64,000 nucleotides of DNA from Bathynomus jamesi (Eukaryota > Arthropoda > Malacostraca > Isopoda > Cirolanidae): assembly GCA_023014485.1 (NCBI GenBank), contig JAJOZX010003221.1:310001-374000 (forward strand). Reading direction: 5' to 3'. The notes below the pieces were generated by a model. It was not told the origin of the DNA and did not search any database. It was given only the letters and a program-made list of their open reading frames with translations. The translations under genes were made by a program, and so were the position numbers. This document shows, piece by piece, positions 39,949-50,249 of this stretch (the first letter of the stretch is position 1; each line of letters opens with the position of its first letter).

Positions 39949-41445
39949 TGTAGCGTATCGACAAGAAATAGACCAACAAATCGACAGACATACTTTCTTT
40001 CCACGCTACCATAAAACAGTTTGGAACACACGTGGGCTAACAAACAATGGAAAGTCTGTTCCTTCCCAAGGCGCGAAAGTAAGTTTTTATCAACCCAAAG
40101 ACGCGTGGACAAAGCGTCTTAAGAATGAAGTCTACGTCACAGGCCTACGGTATAAAAGGAGCTTCCACGTTATACCCTCACTCACTCACTCTCTCACTCG
40201 TCGCACGTCATCACGTGAGCAGCGCGTCCACCAACCGCTTTCCGGCCCCCTGGCCGAAGGGCCGTGGCCGCTACTTTCTTCAGGGCCTACAATTTGTCTT
40301 CACGTAAGATCTAAAGACCACCTGCAGAAGCAATCCAACGAGGCCCAACCGGAACCACTTCGGGCCTGCGGTTTGCCAGGTCGGCCTTCAAGTTTCTCTA
40401 CATTCCTCGAGATATATTCAGCATCCCAGGCCGACAGCCTGCACCTCGAGAAGTAACATCACCTCAGGTCTCCACGAAGCCTACATCCATCATCTCAAGA
40501 GCTTAACGAACAACGACAGCTCGAATCTGCGTAATAGGTTCTGTCTTCAGCCGTCTTCAAGTTTTTACATCGCCCTAAGCTAAGTACATCATATTCGTAA
40601 GTACCTCAGAAACCTACATTAGCCTACCGCCGAACGGTAGGCTATACTCCAAAGTGGGTAATCACGCGTCCATTGACTCCCGTTAATAACGCAGTAGGCC
40701 TATCATCCAATTCAAGTGTCAATTCAATACCGTTTATTCCGCGTACCATCCGTCATTATGTTCAAGTCATTAAATGTGTGTTAAATATTCTCTTGACGTA
40801 ATCATTTAACATCACATAATTCTTTATATAAATGATACTGTGCAAGCATTTCAATCCATTATTATTAGGCCACATCAATTATTCTATGTGCATCCATGCA
40901 ATCATTTAGCCTACTTAATCAGTGTCATGTTTTCCATTCAATGTACCAAACGCACGTGCATTCTTTATATCATTAACTAGGCCTATTCAATGTTACATGT
41001 CGCATGCCATTTACATACCATCGATGAGTATTACATTATTTATTACGTGTCAATTAAGCTATTAACATTTCATCTTATTAGCTAAGCCTATGCCATAAGC
41101 ATAACGTAAAACTACCAATTAATTACTGTCAATTCTTTGTTATATCACAGTGAATAAAATAACGGATTTATTTTCATAATAAACTACAAAAGTAAGGTGT
41201 CTTTCATAACCTTAATATTAATTTGCTTGGCCGTAAACCAAAGCTGGTGACCTCGCTGCCATTTCGGTCACTTCCAATAGTATGGTGGACCTAATCAAAT
41301 ACCATTCATTCCAATCGGTGATACTGTATTACATCATAAATTATTAACCCAGCCTATCATTATAAAGCAATCAGTCATTGCCTAAATCAATCGTTGCATA
41401 CAATTAAATCATTATCACCTTAAACGGCTAAAACTAGCTCCACTA
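39949..41445 (+). repeat. Left LTR (1.5 kb)
   Basis: Starts TGTAGCGTATCGACAAGAAA and ends ACTAGCTCCACTA. A TATA box is at 40151-40158. Contains CACTCACTC and TAGGCCTA runs. The open frames within it are not conserved in codon pattern between the two LTRs, so I regard them as chance. Confidence 0.88.
40151..40158 (+). promoter_or_regulatory. TATA box of the left LTR
   Basis: TATAAAAG in the context TACGGTATAAAAGGAGCTTC, repeated at 42974-42981 in the right LTR. This is the best core-promoter match in the window. Confidence 0.65.
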
Positions 41446-42789
41446 TAAATTGGTGTAACCCCGGAGTGACTCGATCTTATTTTACGTTATTTATTCACAG
41501 CGATCCTTGTGCTTAGCTATTATTGACCATTTCATTTTTTTGCAGCCACATTAAATAATTTCTATGTAAATACGGTATTCATAAATTCAATGTGATTTTC
41601 TGCAGCCATATCAAATAATTTCTATGTACGTACGGTTTCATAAATTCAGTGAAATTAAATAGGCCTACTTGCAAACAGTGATATTCGTTCCGCGCGGTAC
41701 TTTAATGCCTTACTGTCTCGCGGTCATGTGCCGTCGCACAATCACCGCAACTTTCAAATTCCCGAGTGCGTCCCCCTGAGTCGAGTCTCACTGCCTCCTG
41801 ACGGCAGGGGCGCGGCGACCCCTTGGAGAAGCCACCACTGGCATTGGGTCCTGCTCCGCCGTCATACGGATCGTGGAGGGACTCACGAAACTCACCTAAC
41901 GCCTCAGGACAACACTCACCCCCCACCCCCCCAGCGCTGCAGTCAGTCCCAAATTCGTTTCAAACGGCGCATTCTTTCGTCACCACCTCGTCCAAAATAT
42001 TCAACGGTCCCGTCTCGGCCGTTGTACGGTAAATCATTTGGCGATAAATCTGGTGACGCGCCTCATTGATCAGCGAATTTTTTTCCGTAAGCACGACGGG
42101 TTTTCCCTTCCCCATTCCCTACGGGAAGGCCTAAAAAGAAAGCATTCTTCAATCAACGAGCAGAGTGCACACATGCCTCCACGCAACAAGCAAACTGCAA
42201 AACAGACACTTCAGGCACAGGGTTGGCGATCCCCTGCCTTCATCAACTGTCTCTTTGCATCATTCCGTGGATTAATTCCTGCTGCTCGTGGACTGAACGA
42301 CGTTTCTTTTTCTCCCTTCGGCAGGAGCGACCTCGACGACAACACCACACGACGAGTTACGGGCACAGCATTCGAACTCAGACAGTTCCCCGGCCCCTCT
42401 CGTTTCCTTCGTCCACTCTTCATTGCTCCACATTCCTGCCGAAGTCCAACCCCTGCGGCAGGAGCGACCTCAACGAGAACCACCACGCGACGAGTTACGG
42501 GCACAGCATTCGACCACCAACACAGTCCCCCCGCCCCTCTCGTTTCCTCCGTTCGCTCCTCACTGTCCCCCATTCCTGCCGTACCCCAACCCCACCCCCC
42601 TGCGGAACCCCCACCCCATACACCAGCGTTTCCTCTTCCGAGCATCTGACGACCCTTCATTCCTTCCTGCGTCAGGAATTCCACGACATACCAGGCCAAG
42701 CGTCAAATCTCGGAGTGGCCTCATCAGGTCTCCCAACAGAATGGTATTTCTTCTCAGTATCGTTCCTTCGTCTCTGAGAGGGAACTACT
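41446..42789 (+). other. Interior of the LARD-like element
   Basis: GC-richer than the rest of the window. Begins TAAATTGGTGTAACCCCGGA, a possible primer-binding region. Contains a two-unit tandem repeat of about 138 bp (42319-42456, 42457-42594), each with GGCAGGAGCGACCTC and CGACGAGTTACGGGCACAGC. The frames here (for example 42038-42649) overlap in several phases and show no gag or pol motif. Confidence 0.7.
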
Positions 42790-44260
42790 TGTAGCGTATC
42801 GACAAGAAATAGACCAACAAATCGACAGACATACTTTCTTTCCACGCTACCATAAAACAGTTTGGAACACACGTGGGCTAACAAACAATGGAGTCTTCCA
42901 AGGAGCGAAAAAGTTTAACAAAGACGCGTGGACAAAGCGTCTTAAGAATGAAGTCTACGTCACAGGCCTACGGTATAAAAGGAGCTTCCACTTTATACTC
43001 ACTCACTCACTCTCACTCGACGCACGTCATCACGTGAGCAGCGCGTCCACCAACCGCTTTCCGGCCCCCTGGCCGAGGGGCCGGCCGCTACTTTCTTCAG
43101 GGCCTACAATTTGTCTTCACGTAAGATCTAAAGACCACCTGCAGAAGCAATCCAACGAGGCCCAACCGGAATCACTTCGGGCCTGCGGTTTGCCGGGTCG
43201 GCCTTCAAGTTTCTCTACATTCCTCGAGATATATTCAGCATACAGGCCGACAGCCTGCACCTCGAGAAGTAACATCACCTCAGGCCTCCACGAAGCCTAC
43301 ATCCATCATCTCAAGAGGCTTAACGACAACGACAGCTCGAATCTGCGTAATAGGTTCTGTCTTCAGCCCGTCTTCAAGTTTTTACATCGCCCTAAGCTAA
43401 GTACATCATATTCGTAAGTACTCTTGAAACCTACATTAGCCTACCGCCGAACGGTAGGCTATACTCCCAAAGTGTGTAATCACGCGTCCATTGACTCCCG
43501 TTAATAACGCAGTAGGCCTATCATCCAATTCAAGTGTCAATTCAATACCGTTTATTCCGCGTACCATCCGTCATTATGTTCAAGTCATAAATGTGTGTTA
43601 AATATTCTCTTGACGTAATCACTTAACATCACATAATGTCTTTATATAAATGATATTTGTGCAAGCATTTCAATCCATTATTATTAGGCCACATCAATTA
43701 TTCTATGTGCATCCATGCAATCATTTAGCCTACTTAATCAGTGTCATGTTTTCCATTCAATGTACCAAACGCACGTGCATTTTATATCATTAACTAGGCC
43801 TATTCAATGTTACATGTGCATGCCATTTACATACCATCGATGAGTATTACATTATTTATTACGTGTCAATTAAGCTATTAACATTTCATCTTATTAGCTA
43901 AGCCTATGCCATAAGCATAACGTAAAACTACCAATTAATTACTGTCAATTCTTTGTTATATCACAGTGAATAAAATAACGGATTTATTTTCATAATAAAC
44001 TACAAAAGTAAGGTGTCTTTCATAACCTTAATATTAATTTGCTTGGCCGTAAACCAAGCTGGTGACCTCGCTGCCATTTCGGTCACTTCCAATAGTATGG
44101 TGGACCTAATCAAATACCATTCATTCCAATCGGTGATACTGTATTACATCATAAATTATTAACCCAGCCTATCATTATAAAGCAATCAGTCATTGCCTAA
44201 ATCAATCGTTGCATACAATTAAATCATTATCACCTTAAACGGCTAAAACTAGCTCCACTA
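42790..44260 (+). repeat. Right LTR (1.5 kb)
   Basis: Starts TGTAGCGTATCGACAAGAAA at 42790 and ends CTCCACTA at 44260. It differs from the left LTR by short indels, for example near 42890-42920 where a stretch present in the left LTR is shortened. Confidence 0.88.
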
Positions 44261-44274
44261 ATATATATATATAG

Positions 44275-44951
44275 ATCACAGACGTGCATAAGGAACTCTT
44301 CGGATAATTAAATCCACTATAGTGAATAAGTAATGGTAAATGACAAATACACAGTTTTCTTTTCATGATGCTAGCCCGACGTGGGCAATGGGTCACTCGC
44401 AAAGAGGTCCCAAATATAGCTTCCCTCACCAGCCATCTGCAAAGCAGACAGGATCCAGCTTTGGGACATGGATCTAGGGTTTAAAGCACCTAGCCCTGCT
44501 ACATTAGAACCTCAATATAAGCAAAAGACTTGCTGCCTTCACGTCAGATTGAATGCATCAAAGAAAAAGGGGTAACTATTATATTTTTAGCAAAAAACCA
44601 AAACTTAAAACCTCAACTGGCAGAATTGAGCGTCCACTTTTCAAGGCACATAACATGTCTGTTTGAAGATGGGAATGAACTCAGAATGGTCCCCTGAGTT
44701 TCTTATGATACATACAGACAGTGCATGGAACAAGGAACTCTTCTGGGATAATTAAATCCACTATAGTCCGAATAAGTAATGGTAAATGACAAATACCACA
44801 GTTTTTCTTTTTCATGATACTAGCCTGACGTGGGCAACGGGTCACTCACAAAGAGTCCCACAAATATAGCTTCCTTCACCAGCCATCTGCAAAGCAGACA
44901 GGATCCAGCTTTGGGACATGGATCTAGGGTTTAAAGCACCTAGCCTGCTAT
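44275..44951. repeat. Direct repeat pair of about 230 bp
   Basis: 44278-44503 and about 44714-44951 match closely (AAGGAACTCTTC, AATTAAATCCACTATAG, CAGGATCCAGCTTTGGGACA). About 210 bp lie between them. No coding content. The first copy directly follows the right LTR. Confidence 0.8.
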
Positions 44952-44960
44952 ATATATCTA

Positions 44961-45016
<56 letters not shown>
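44951..45016. repeat. (TA)n and poly(T) tract
   Basis: (TA)n followed by about 33 T, the poly(A) tail of the inverted SINE copy 2. Confidence 0.9.
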
Positions 45017-45019
<3 letters not shown>

Positions 45020-45226
45020 GGAAGAACCGATTCGCCTCTATTTAAAGGGCATATCTCAGCAGGAAAAGAAAGGATGGAGGGACAGTCGAAGTGGAAAAAG
45101 ACTAAGGACTGCAGGGTCGAGCCCCATCATCCTTGGGTGCTAGGGCCGGGAGGGCGCACGTGAAACCTCCAGGAACAAGCACGTACAAACGAGCACTCAA
45201 GAGCACGAGCTTAGAACCCCCTTGCG

Positions 45227-45229
<3 letters not shown>
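45017..45229 (-). mobile_element. SINE-like retroposon, copy 2
   Basis: Minus-strand copy of 24205-24483, with CCCCGCAAGGGGGTTCTAAG head at 45229 and poly(A) at 45016-44984. Somewhat shorter because the CTTTTTCCTCTGTC-rich part is deleted. Lies tail-out and inverted relative to copy 3. Confidence 0.85.
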
Positions 45230-45269
<40 letters not shown>

Positions 45270-45271
45270 CA
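45230..45271. repeat. (TA)n tract
   Basis: About 20 TA units between two inverted SINE copies. Confidence 0.95.
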
Positions 45272-45546
45272 CAAGCTCGTGCTCTTGAGTGCTCTTTGTG
45301 CTCGTTTGTACGTGCTTGTTCCTGGAGGTTTCACGTGCGCCCTCCCGGCCTAGCACCCAAGGATGATGGGGCTCGACCCTGCAGTCCTTGTCATCCTTGG
45401 TCTTTTTCCACTTCGACTGTCCCCTCCACCCTTTCTTTTTCCTCTGTCTTTCCTCTCACTTTTTCTTTGTTTTTCCGCTGAGATATGCCCTTTAAATAGA
45501 GGCGAATCGGTTCTTCCTGAACTAAAAAAAAAAAAAAAAAAAAAAA
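45272..45546 (+). mobile_element. SINE-like retroposon, copy 3
   Basis: Plus-strand copy, lacking about 20 bp of the head seen in copy 1, ending in about 22 A. Has an extra GTCATCCTTG next to CTGCAGTCCTTG, a small internal duplication. Confidence 0.85.
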
Positions 45547-45573
45547 TATATATATACAGTATATATATATATA

Positions 45574-45822
45574 CACAGGGTGAGTCAGAAGTAGCGCCCG
45601 ATTTCTGTCAGTTGATTGTTTGTTTGCCATTTGTATTACAGTGTACAAGAAGGTAGAAATAAATGAATGACATGTTTATCTAACCATTTATTCGGGGGGA
45701 AAATTATTATGGAACTGTACCAAGCTGTTTTACTTGCAATTTTCAAAGTGCCCCCCTCGTGATCGATGCACAATCTGACAGCCGAAAAAACAGAAATTGG
45801 GCGCTACTTTTGACTCACCCTG
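45574..45822. mobile_element. Mariner-type MITE with CAGGGTGAGTCA ends
   Basis: Ends CAGGGTGAGTCAGAAGTAGC and, inverted, CAGGGTGAGTCAAAAGTAGC, followed on both sides by GCGCCC. It lies in (TA)n. Non-coding. Confidence 0.88.
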
Positions 45823-45825
45823 TAT

Positions 45826-45922
45826 ATATATGTGTGTGTGTGTGTGTGTGTATGTATATATATATATATATATATGTGTGTGTATGTATATATATATATG
45901 TGTGTGTATGTATATATATATA

Positions 45923-45953
<31 letters not shown>

Positions 45954-45978
45954 TATATATAATATATAATAATATATA
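45826..45978. repeat. Mixed (TA)n/(TG)n microsatellite
   Basis: Alternating TATATA and TGTGTG blocks. Long open frames through this tract in all phases are repeat artefacts. Confidence 0.95.
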
Positions 45979-46935
45979 AAGCACACCGGACAAAAATTAG
46001 TCACCCCTCTCAGAATGTACCTAATAACGTGTGATGGCGCCTCTGGCCTTGATAACCGCACGAATCCGGCGAGGCAGAGACTACGAGGTTGTGCATGTAC
46101 TGAACATCGATTTGCTTGTTCATCAGCCGGTCCCGAAGTTCCGCCAGAGTCCGTGGGTGTCTATTCCTGCGCTTCACTTTGTTTCCAGCCTGAACAACAC
46201 CTTCGACGCATTCAGGATTAAAGGCTTCATTGGACCTGTGATGTACTCGTCGCCTCCCATCATTGGAGAACAAACAAAAATGGGACTCATCGGACCAAAT
46301 TACATGTTTCCAATCTGCCACAGTCCAGTTTTTGTGCCTCTGAGCCCATTTATAACGTGCCAATTTGTGACTTGCTGTTAACAGTGGTCTCTTCCGTGGT
46401 ACCTTGCCCCAGATGTCTAATGTCCATCGCATGCAGTTCTCGTCGCAATGTCCATTCGGAAATTGGTCGCTGGAGAACCTCATTGGTTTCTTGGAGCAAT
46501 TGTTCTCTGGTTTGAAAACGATTTGCAGTTACTAGACGAGAAACATAGCAGTGGCCCCTATTGTCGAGAATTGTTTTCCAGCCACAGTTATGCCGTCGAT
46601 TGTCAGTTGATTGCGAACTACACCACTCTTTGTAAACTCGCTGGACAGTACGCGTTGACACACCAACAAATTGGGCTACTTCAGACATTTTGTGTCCGTG
46701 GGCTCTGCCAAACACGATGGCTCCTTTTTGCCACTGAGTAACGTCTGCCTCACGACCCATTTTGCAGACTATATCCAACACACACTTTGTTCTTCACCAC
46801 CTCACGAAACCGATCTGATCCTGTGTGCTACGTCACCGCTACTTGTCACTTACCAATGCTACATCAGTGCCCTCTGTGTGACCTTGAACTTCCTACTCGG
46901 TGATATTAGGGGTGACTAATTTTTTGTCTGGTGTG

Positions 46936-46938
<3 letters not shown>
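45979..46938 (-). mobile_element. Tc1-like element, internally deleted
   Basis: Ends AAGCACACCGGACAAAAATT and, inverted, AAGCACACCAGACAAAAAAT, with a shared TAGTCACCCCT block. It lies between (TA)n tracts, as TA-targeting predicts. The transposase is frameshifted and lacks its central catalytic portion, so the copy is non-autonomous. Confidence 0.9.
46010..46781 (-). pseudogene. Tc1-like transposase, frameshifted and deleted
   Basis: Frame 46781-46350 contains the paired HTH (VTQWQKGAIVFGRAHGHKMS, VAQFVGVSTRTVQRVYKEW). Frame 46483-46010 continues with MRWTLDIWGKVPRKRPLL and WSDESHFCLFSNDGRRRVHH, which carries the first catalytic Asp. Then FNPECVEGVVQAG jumps directly to NRHPRTLAELRDRL, so the segment with the second Asp and the Glu/Asp (over 100 residues) is deleted. 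Confidence 0.88.
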
Positions 46939-46978
<40 letters not shown>

Positions 46979-46982
<4 letters not shown>

Positions 46983-47194
46983 GGTGAACCAAAAGTAGGT
47001 TGAATACGGTTTGTGTTATATTATATATAACTATGGTTGTTCATTATAACTATGGTGTTTGTGTTATATTATTATTTAAATATTATAACTAATTTATTTA
47101 AATTTTATTTTGTATTATAGTATACAAAAAAATTAAATATGTATTCTCAAAATAAACGTTATCATTTACTGTCCACCTACATTTGGTTCACCCT
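46979..47194. mobile_element. Mariner-type MITE with GGTGAACC ends (copy 2)
   Basis: Same family as 22850-23074, inverted relative to it, inserted in (TA)n. Contains the same ATAATAT-rich core and GTCCACCTAC blocks. Confidence 0.88.
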
Positions 47195-47198
47195 ATAT

Positions 47199-47254
<56 letters not shown>

Positions 47255-47257
<3 letters not shown>

Positions 47258-47990
47258 GAATACCTCGGATAAGACGGTTTCAAACAGGACGGATTTCGCA
47301 ATAGGATGGATTGAATATTATAATATAAAATTAATTATTTAATGTAATATTTAAGATATTTATAAAAGGAATGTCAGTGCGACGATATATTAAGTTTCAA
47401 ACAACCCGCCTCGCGCGGTCTATACTACAAGTTTTTGGAAAAATATAACATCAGAAATAATAGAAAACATCAATCAAGCGTGGCTTGAAGTCACTGCGAG
47501 TAATATGCGAGCAGTGTGGAAAATATTCTACACATTGTGCAACTGATTTTCGTGGTTTCGAAAATCACATTGCAGGAGTTGCAACTGACATTGTTAGCAT
47601 TGGGAAGGATCTTGGATTCGAAAATGTTGATGCACCAAATGTTATCGAGTGCATTGAATCGCATTCGAAAGATCTAGACAATGAAACTAATCAATCTAGA
47701 ACAACAACGAGTTTATGAAGAAGAAGAAGCGAAAGAGGAAGATGCAGAAGCAGAAGACGTTCCTACAAAAGAATTTTCAACTGGTGATCTTGCATCCTTA
47801 TTGTTTTATTTCACATTTAAACATGTTAAATCATTATAATTATCGAAAATAATCATACAAAAAATGTAATTTAAAATGTCTTGGAACGACCTACAGTATT
47901 TCCCATTAAAAACATGCCTCGAACAGGGCAGTTTCAAACAGTGCGGCATGTCGGCGGAACGAATTAACCGTCTTATCCGAGGTATTCCTG
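47255..47990 (+). mobile_element. Tigger-type (pogo) element, 736 bp
   Basis: Ends CAGGAATACCTCGGATAAGA and its exact inverse. Flanked by (TA)n on both sides. Encodes only the C-terminal part of a Tigger transposase. A second inner inverted pair, GACGGTTTCAAACAGGACGG / CAGGGCAGTTTCAAACAGTG, supports the ends. Confidence 0.85.
47485..47780 (+). pseudogene. Tigger transposase C-terminal fragment
   Basis: Reads VATDIVSIGKDLGFENVDAP, then NVIECIESHSKDLDNE. A one-base shift near 47690 leads into an acidic EEEEAKEEDAEAED stretch. This is the characteristic C-terminus after the DDE domain in Tigger-like transposases. The DNA-binding and catalytic parts are absent. Confidence 0.7.
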
Positions 47991-48045
<55 letters not shown>

Positions 48046-48050
<5 letters not shown>

Positions 48051-49214
48051 GGTGTTTGAAAACTTTCTGTACAAATTGTAATGGGGGATAGGCAACACCA
48101 AGACAAACCCTTTTCATCTATAAGTGTATGTCTGCTGATGTCACCATTCGGCGCGAGAGGGTGCCGCTGCAATTGGCTGAAAGGTGAAGTGGGCTAGACT
48201 CGCGCTTGCCGTGGGCATTCTTAAATCGGATGTAGTACGCGTAACATGGAGCGCTTCACGACTGCTGAGATGGCTGACATGCATATGGTGTATGGGGCTG
48301 CCAATGGAAACGGAAGAGCTGCTGTGAGGTTGTACCGACAGCGGTTCCCAAACAGACGTGTGCCAAACCACCAAACGTTTGCGCATTTGCATCGGCGACT
48401 GCGAGAAACTGGAACATTCCATGCAAACATGCATGACACTGGTCGGGAGAGAAACGTGCACACTCCTGACATGGAAGAAGAAATCCTACGGCGATTTGAG
48501 GACAATCCAAGCGCAAGCACGCGAGGTGTTGCATGTATCCTCAGTGTGAACCATGACCTGGTCTGGAGAGTGTTGCACGAGCAGCAGTTACATCCGTTTC
48601 ATCGTCAGAGAATCGAGGCATTACAACCTCGGGATTACCCTCTTCGTGTGGAATTCGCACGCTGGTTTCTGCAGCAGACAGCAGTGCAGCCTAATTTTCC
48701 AGCTTATGTGCTGTTCTCAGATGAAGCCTGTTTCACACATGAGGGTGTGTTTAACATGCACAATTCTCACGTGTGGGCGCACGCAAATCCACATGCTACA
48801 CAGGTGCATGCTCATCAAGAACGGTGTCATGCATGTCTGCGTGGAATGTTCCAGTTTCTCGCAGTTGCCGATGCAAATGCGCAAACGTTTGGTGGTTTGG
48901 CACACGTCTGTTTGGGAAGCGCTGTCGGTACAACCTCACAGCAGCTCTTCCGTTTCCATTGGCAGCCCCATACACCATAGCTATGCATGTCAGCCATCTC
49001 AGCAGTTGTGAAGCGCTCCATGTTACGCGTACTACATCCGATTTAAGAATGCCTGCGGCAAGCGCGAGTCTAGCCCACTTCACCTTTTAGCCAATTGCAG
49101 CGGCGCCCTCTCACGCCGAATGGTGATGTCAGCGGACATACACTTATAGACGAAAAGGGTTTGTCTTGGTGTTGCCTATCCCCCATTACAATTTGTACAA
49201 AGTTTTCAAACACC

Positions 49215-49219
<5 letters not shown>
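48046..49219 (+). mobile_element. Mariner-family element with mirror-duplicated 5' half
   Basis: Ends CACAGGGTGTTTGAAAACTT at 48046 and its inverse at 49219, TA on both sides. The inverted arms are about 390 bp long (48046-about 48436 and about 48829-49219). They include not only the terminal region but the start of the transposase gene. The central 390 bp are single-copy transposase sequence. An inverted duplication of the left half replaced the right half. Confidence 0.88.
48246..48980 (+). CDS. Chimeric mariner-type transposase frame
   Basis: A 244-residue frame. Residues 1-195 are normal for the family: helix-turn-helix region ([39 protein letters not shown]), a linker ([20 protein letters not shown]) and the first catalytic block ([20 protein letters not shown]). 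At HAHQER the frame passes the mirror junction and the last 50 residues are translated from the antisense of the gene's own start. The second and third catalytic acidic residues are lost, so a product could at most bind DNA. Start chosen at the ATG homologous to the family start. Confidence 0.8.
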   Translation: MERFTTAEMADMHMVYGAANGNGRAAVRLYRQRFPNRRVPNHQTFAHLHRRLRETGTFHANMHDTGRERNVHTPDMEEEILRRFEDNPSASTRGVACILSVNHDLVWRVLHEQQLHPFHRQRIEALQPRDYPLRVEFARWFLQQTAVQPNFPAYVLFSDEACFTHEGVFNMHNSHVWAHANPHATQVHAHQERCHACLRGMFQFLAVADANAQTFGGLAHVCLGSAVGTTSQQLFRFHWQPHTP

Positions 49220-49257
<38 letters not shown>

Positions 49258-49273
49258 GTGTGTGTGTATATAT

Positions 49274-49358
<85 letters not shown>
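49220..49358. repeat. (TA)n/(TG)n microsatellite
   Basis: Almost pure TA repeats with a short TGTGTGGTG interruption near 49250-49268. Confidence 0.95.
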
Positions 49359-49360
<2 letters not shown>

Positions 49361-49991
49361 GTGGTACCTTTCTTAATGAGTAACCCTAATAATGAATTTT
49401 CTCTTAATAAGAAGTCTCCTATTGACCATAATACTCTACATAACGAGTTCAGACCCTCATAATAAGTGCTCAATGAGCGCAGAAAGCAGAAAGAACTCAT
49501 AAAGAAGGTTAAGGTGACTGATGCTACTACGAGAATGGTAAAAGGGAGAGAAGTTATTGTAGAGATGGAGAAGTTATTAGAGATCTGGATTATGGAGAAA
49601 TAAATGAAGTGCAAGTGCAGACACAGAGGGAACTGAGGCCTTTTAGCATGGGTTTGCTGAGTTAGTTGAGGAGGAAGGATATTTGCATCAACAAGTTTTC
49701 AACGCAGATGAAACAGGTCTGTTTTGGAAGAAAATGCCCAAGAGGACCTACATTACTAAAGAGGAATCCAAACTACCTGGTCACAAACCCATGAAGGACA
49801 GATTCACTCTCCTTCTTGGTGGTAATGCTTCACGGGATATGAAGCTGAAAGCTATATATATATATCATTTTCTTGGGTCTCTGGAACCAAATTAATGAAA
49901 AACCCATTAAACTAATGCATCTCATAACGAAATTTCCTCTTAATGAGCCATTCAATGGAATGGATTACATTTGTTAAGAGAGGTACCACTG
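49359..49991 (+). mobile_element. Tigger-type element, 633 bp, deleted
   Basis: Ends CAGTGGTACCTTTCTTAATG and, inverted, CAGTGGTACCTCTCTTAACA. TA follows the right end; the left lies in a microsatellite. Carries a fragment of the catalytic domain. Confidence 0.88.
49675..49895 (+). pseudogene. Tigger transposase catalytic-domain fragment
   Basis: Reads HQQVFNADETGLFWKKMPKR, the DE-box of the pogo/Tigger family with the first catalytic Asp, then ESKLPGHKPMKDRFTLLLGG and AYIYHFLGS-like. The second half of the DDE domain is missing and the frame ends in the deletion junction. Confidence 0.85.
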
Positions 49992-50249
49992 TATATATTT
50001 TTAATATGTTCTCTCCAAATCCTTTTTTGTTAATCAGGGATGGCTGAAGGACAAGGGAGGACTAATGCCACAAATACTGAACAATACTTGGTGGAACTCA
50101 CAGGAAGCTTGTGTACACACATTTATAAAAAATGTTCATAAGTACATGGAAATCAGTACTGAGCAAGAAATTGATGGAAAAATTGCCACTGCCCTGAACA
50201 ATGCAGGCTTATACAGAGAAGTCTTTCACCTTCAGAAGCAGCTAAAGAG

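Larger units (their letters stand above)
39949..44260 (+). mobile_element. Non-coding LTR retrotransposon (LARD-like)
   Basis: Two nearly identical 1.5-kb LTRs (39949-41445, 42790-44260) flank a 1,344-bp interior without gag or pol. A purine-rich GAGAGGGAACTAC precedes the right LTR. ATATA flanks both outer ends (compatible with a 5-bp duplication, though in a TA-rich site). LTR differences are mainly small indels, so the insertion is recent. It must depend on proteins from another element. Strand is inferred from the TATA box and polypurine-like tract. Confidence 0.85.

Noticed and set aside
40000..43420. Open frames of 100-200 codons in the LTR element (39917-40456, 42038-42649, 42223-42777)
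   Set aside because: They occur in several overlapping phases, are disrupted by indels between the two LTRs, and show no gag, pol or other domain. GC-rich low-complexity sequence explains them.
45391..45993. Tyr/Ile/His-rich frames
   Set aside because: Translations of (TA)n and (TG)n microsatellites and poly(A) tracts.
49070..49614. Membrane-protein-like minus-strand frames
   Set aside because: They consist mostly of translated (TA)n; the remainder is antisense of Tigger ends.
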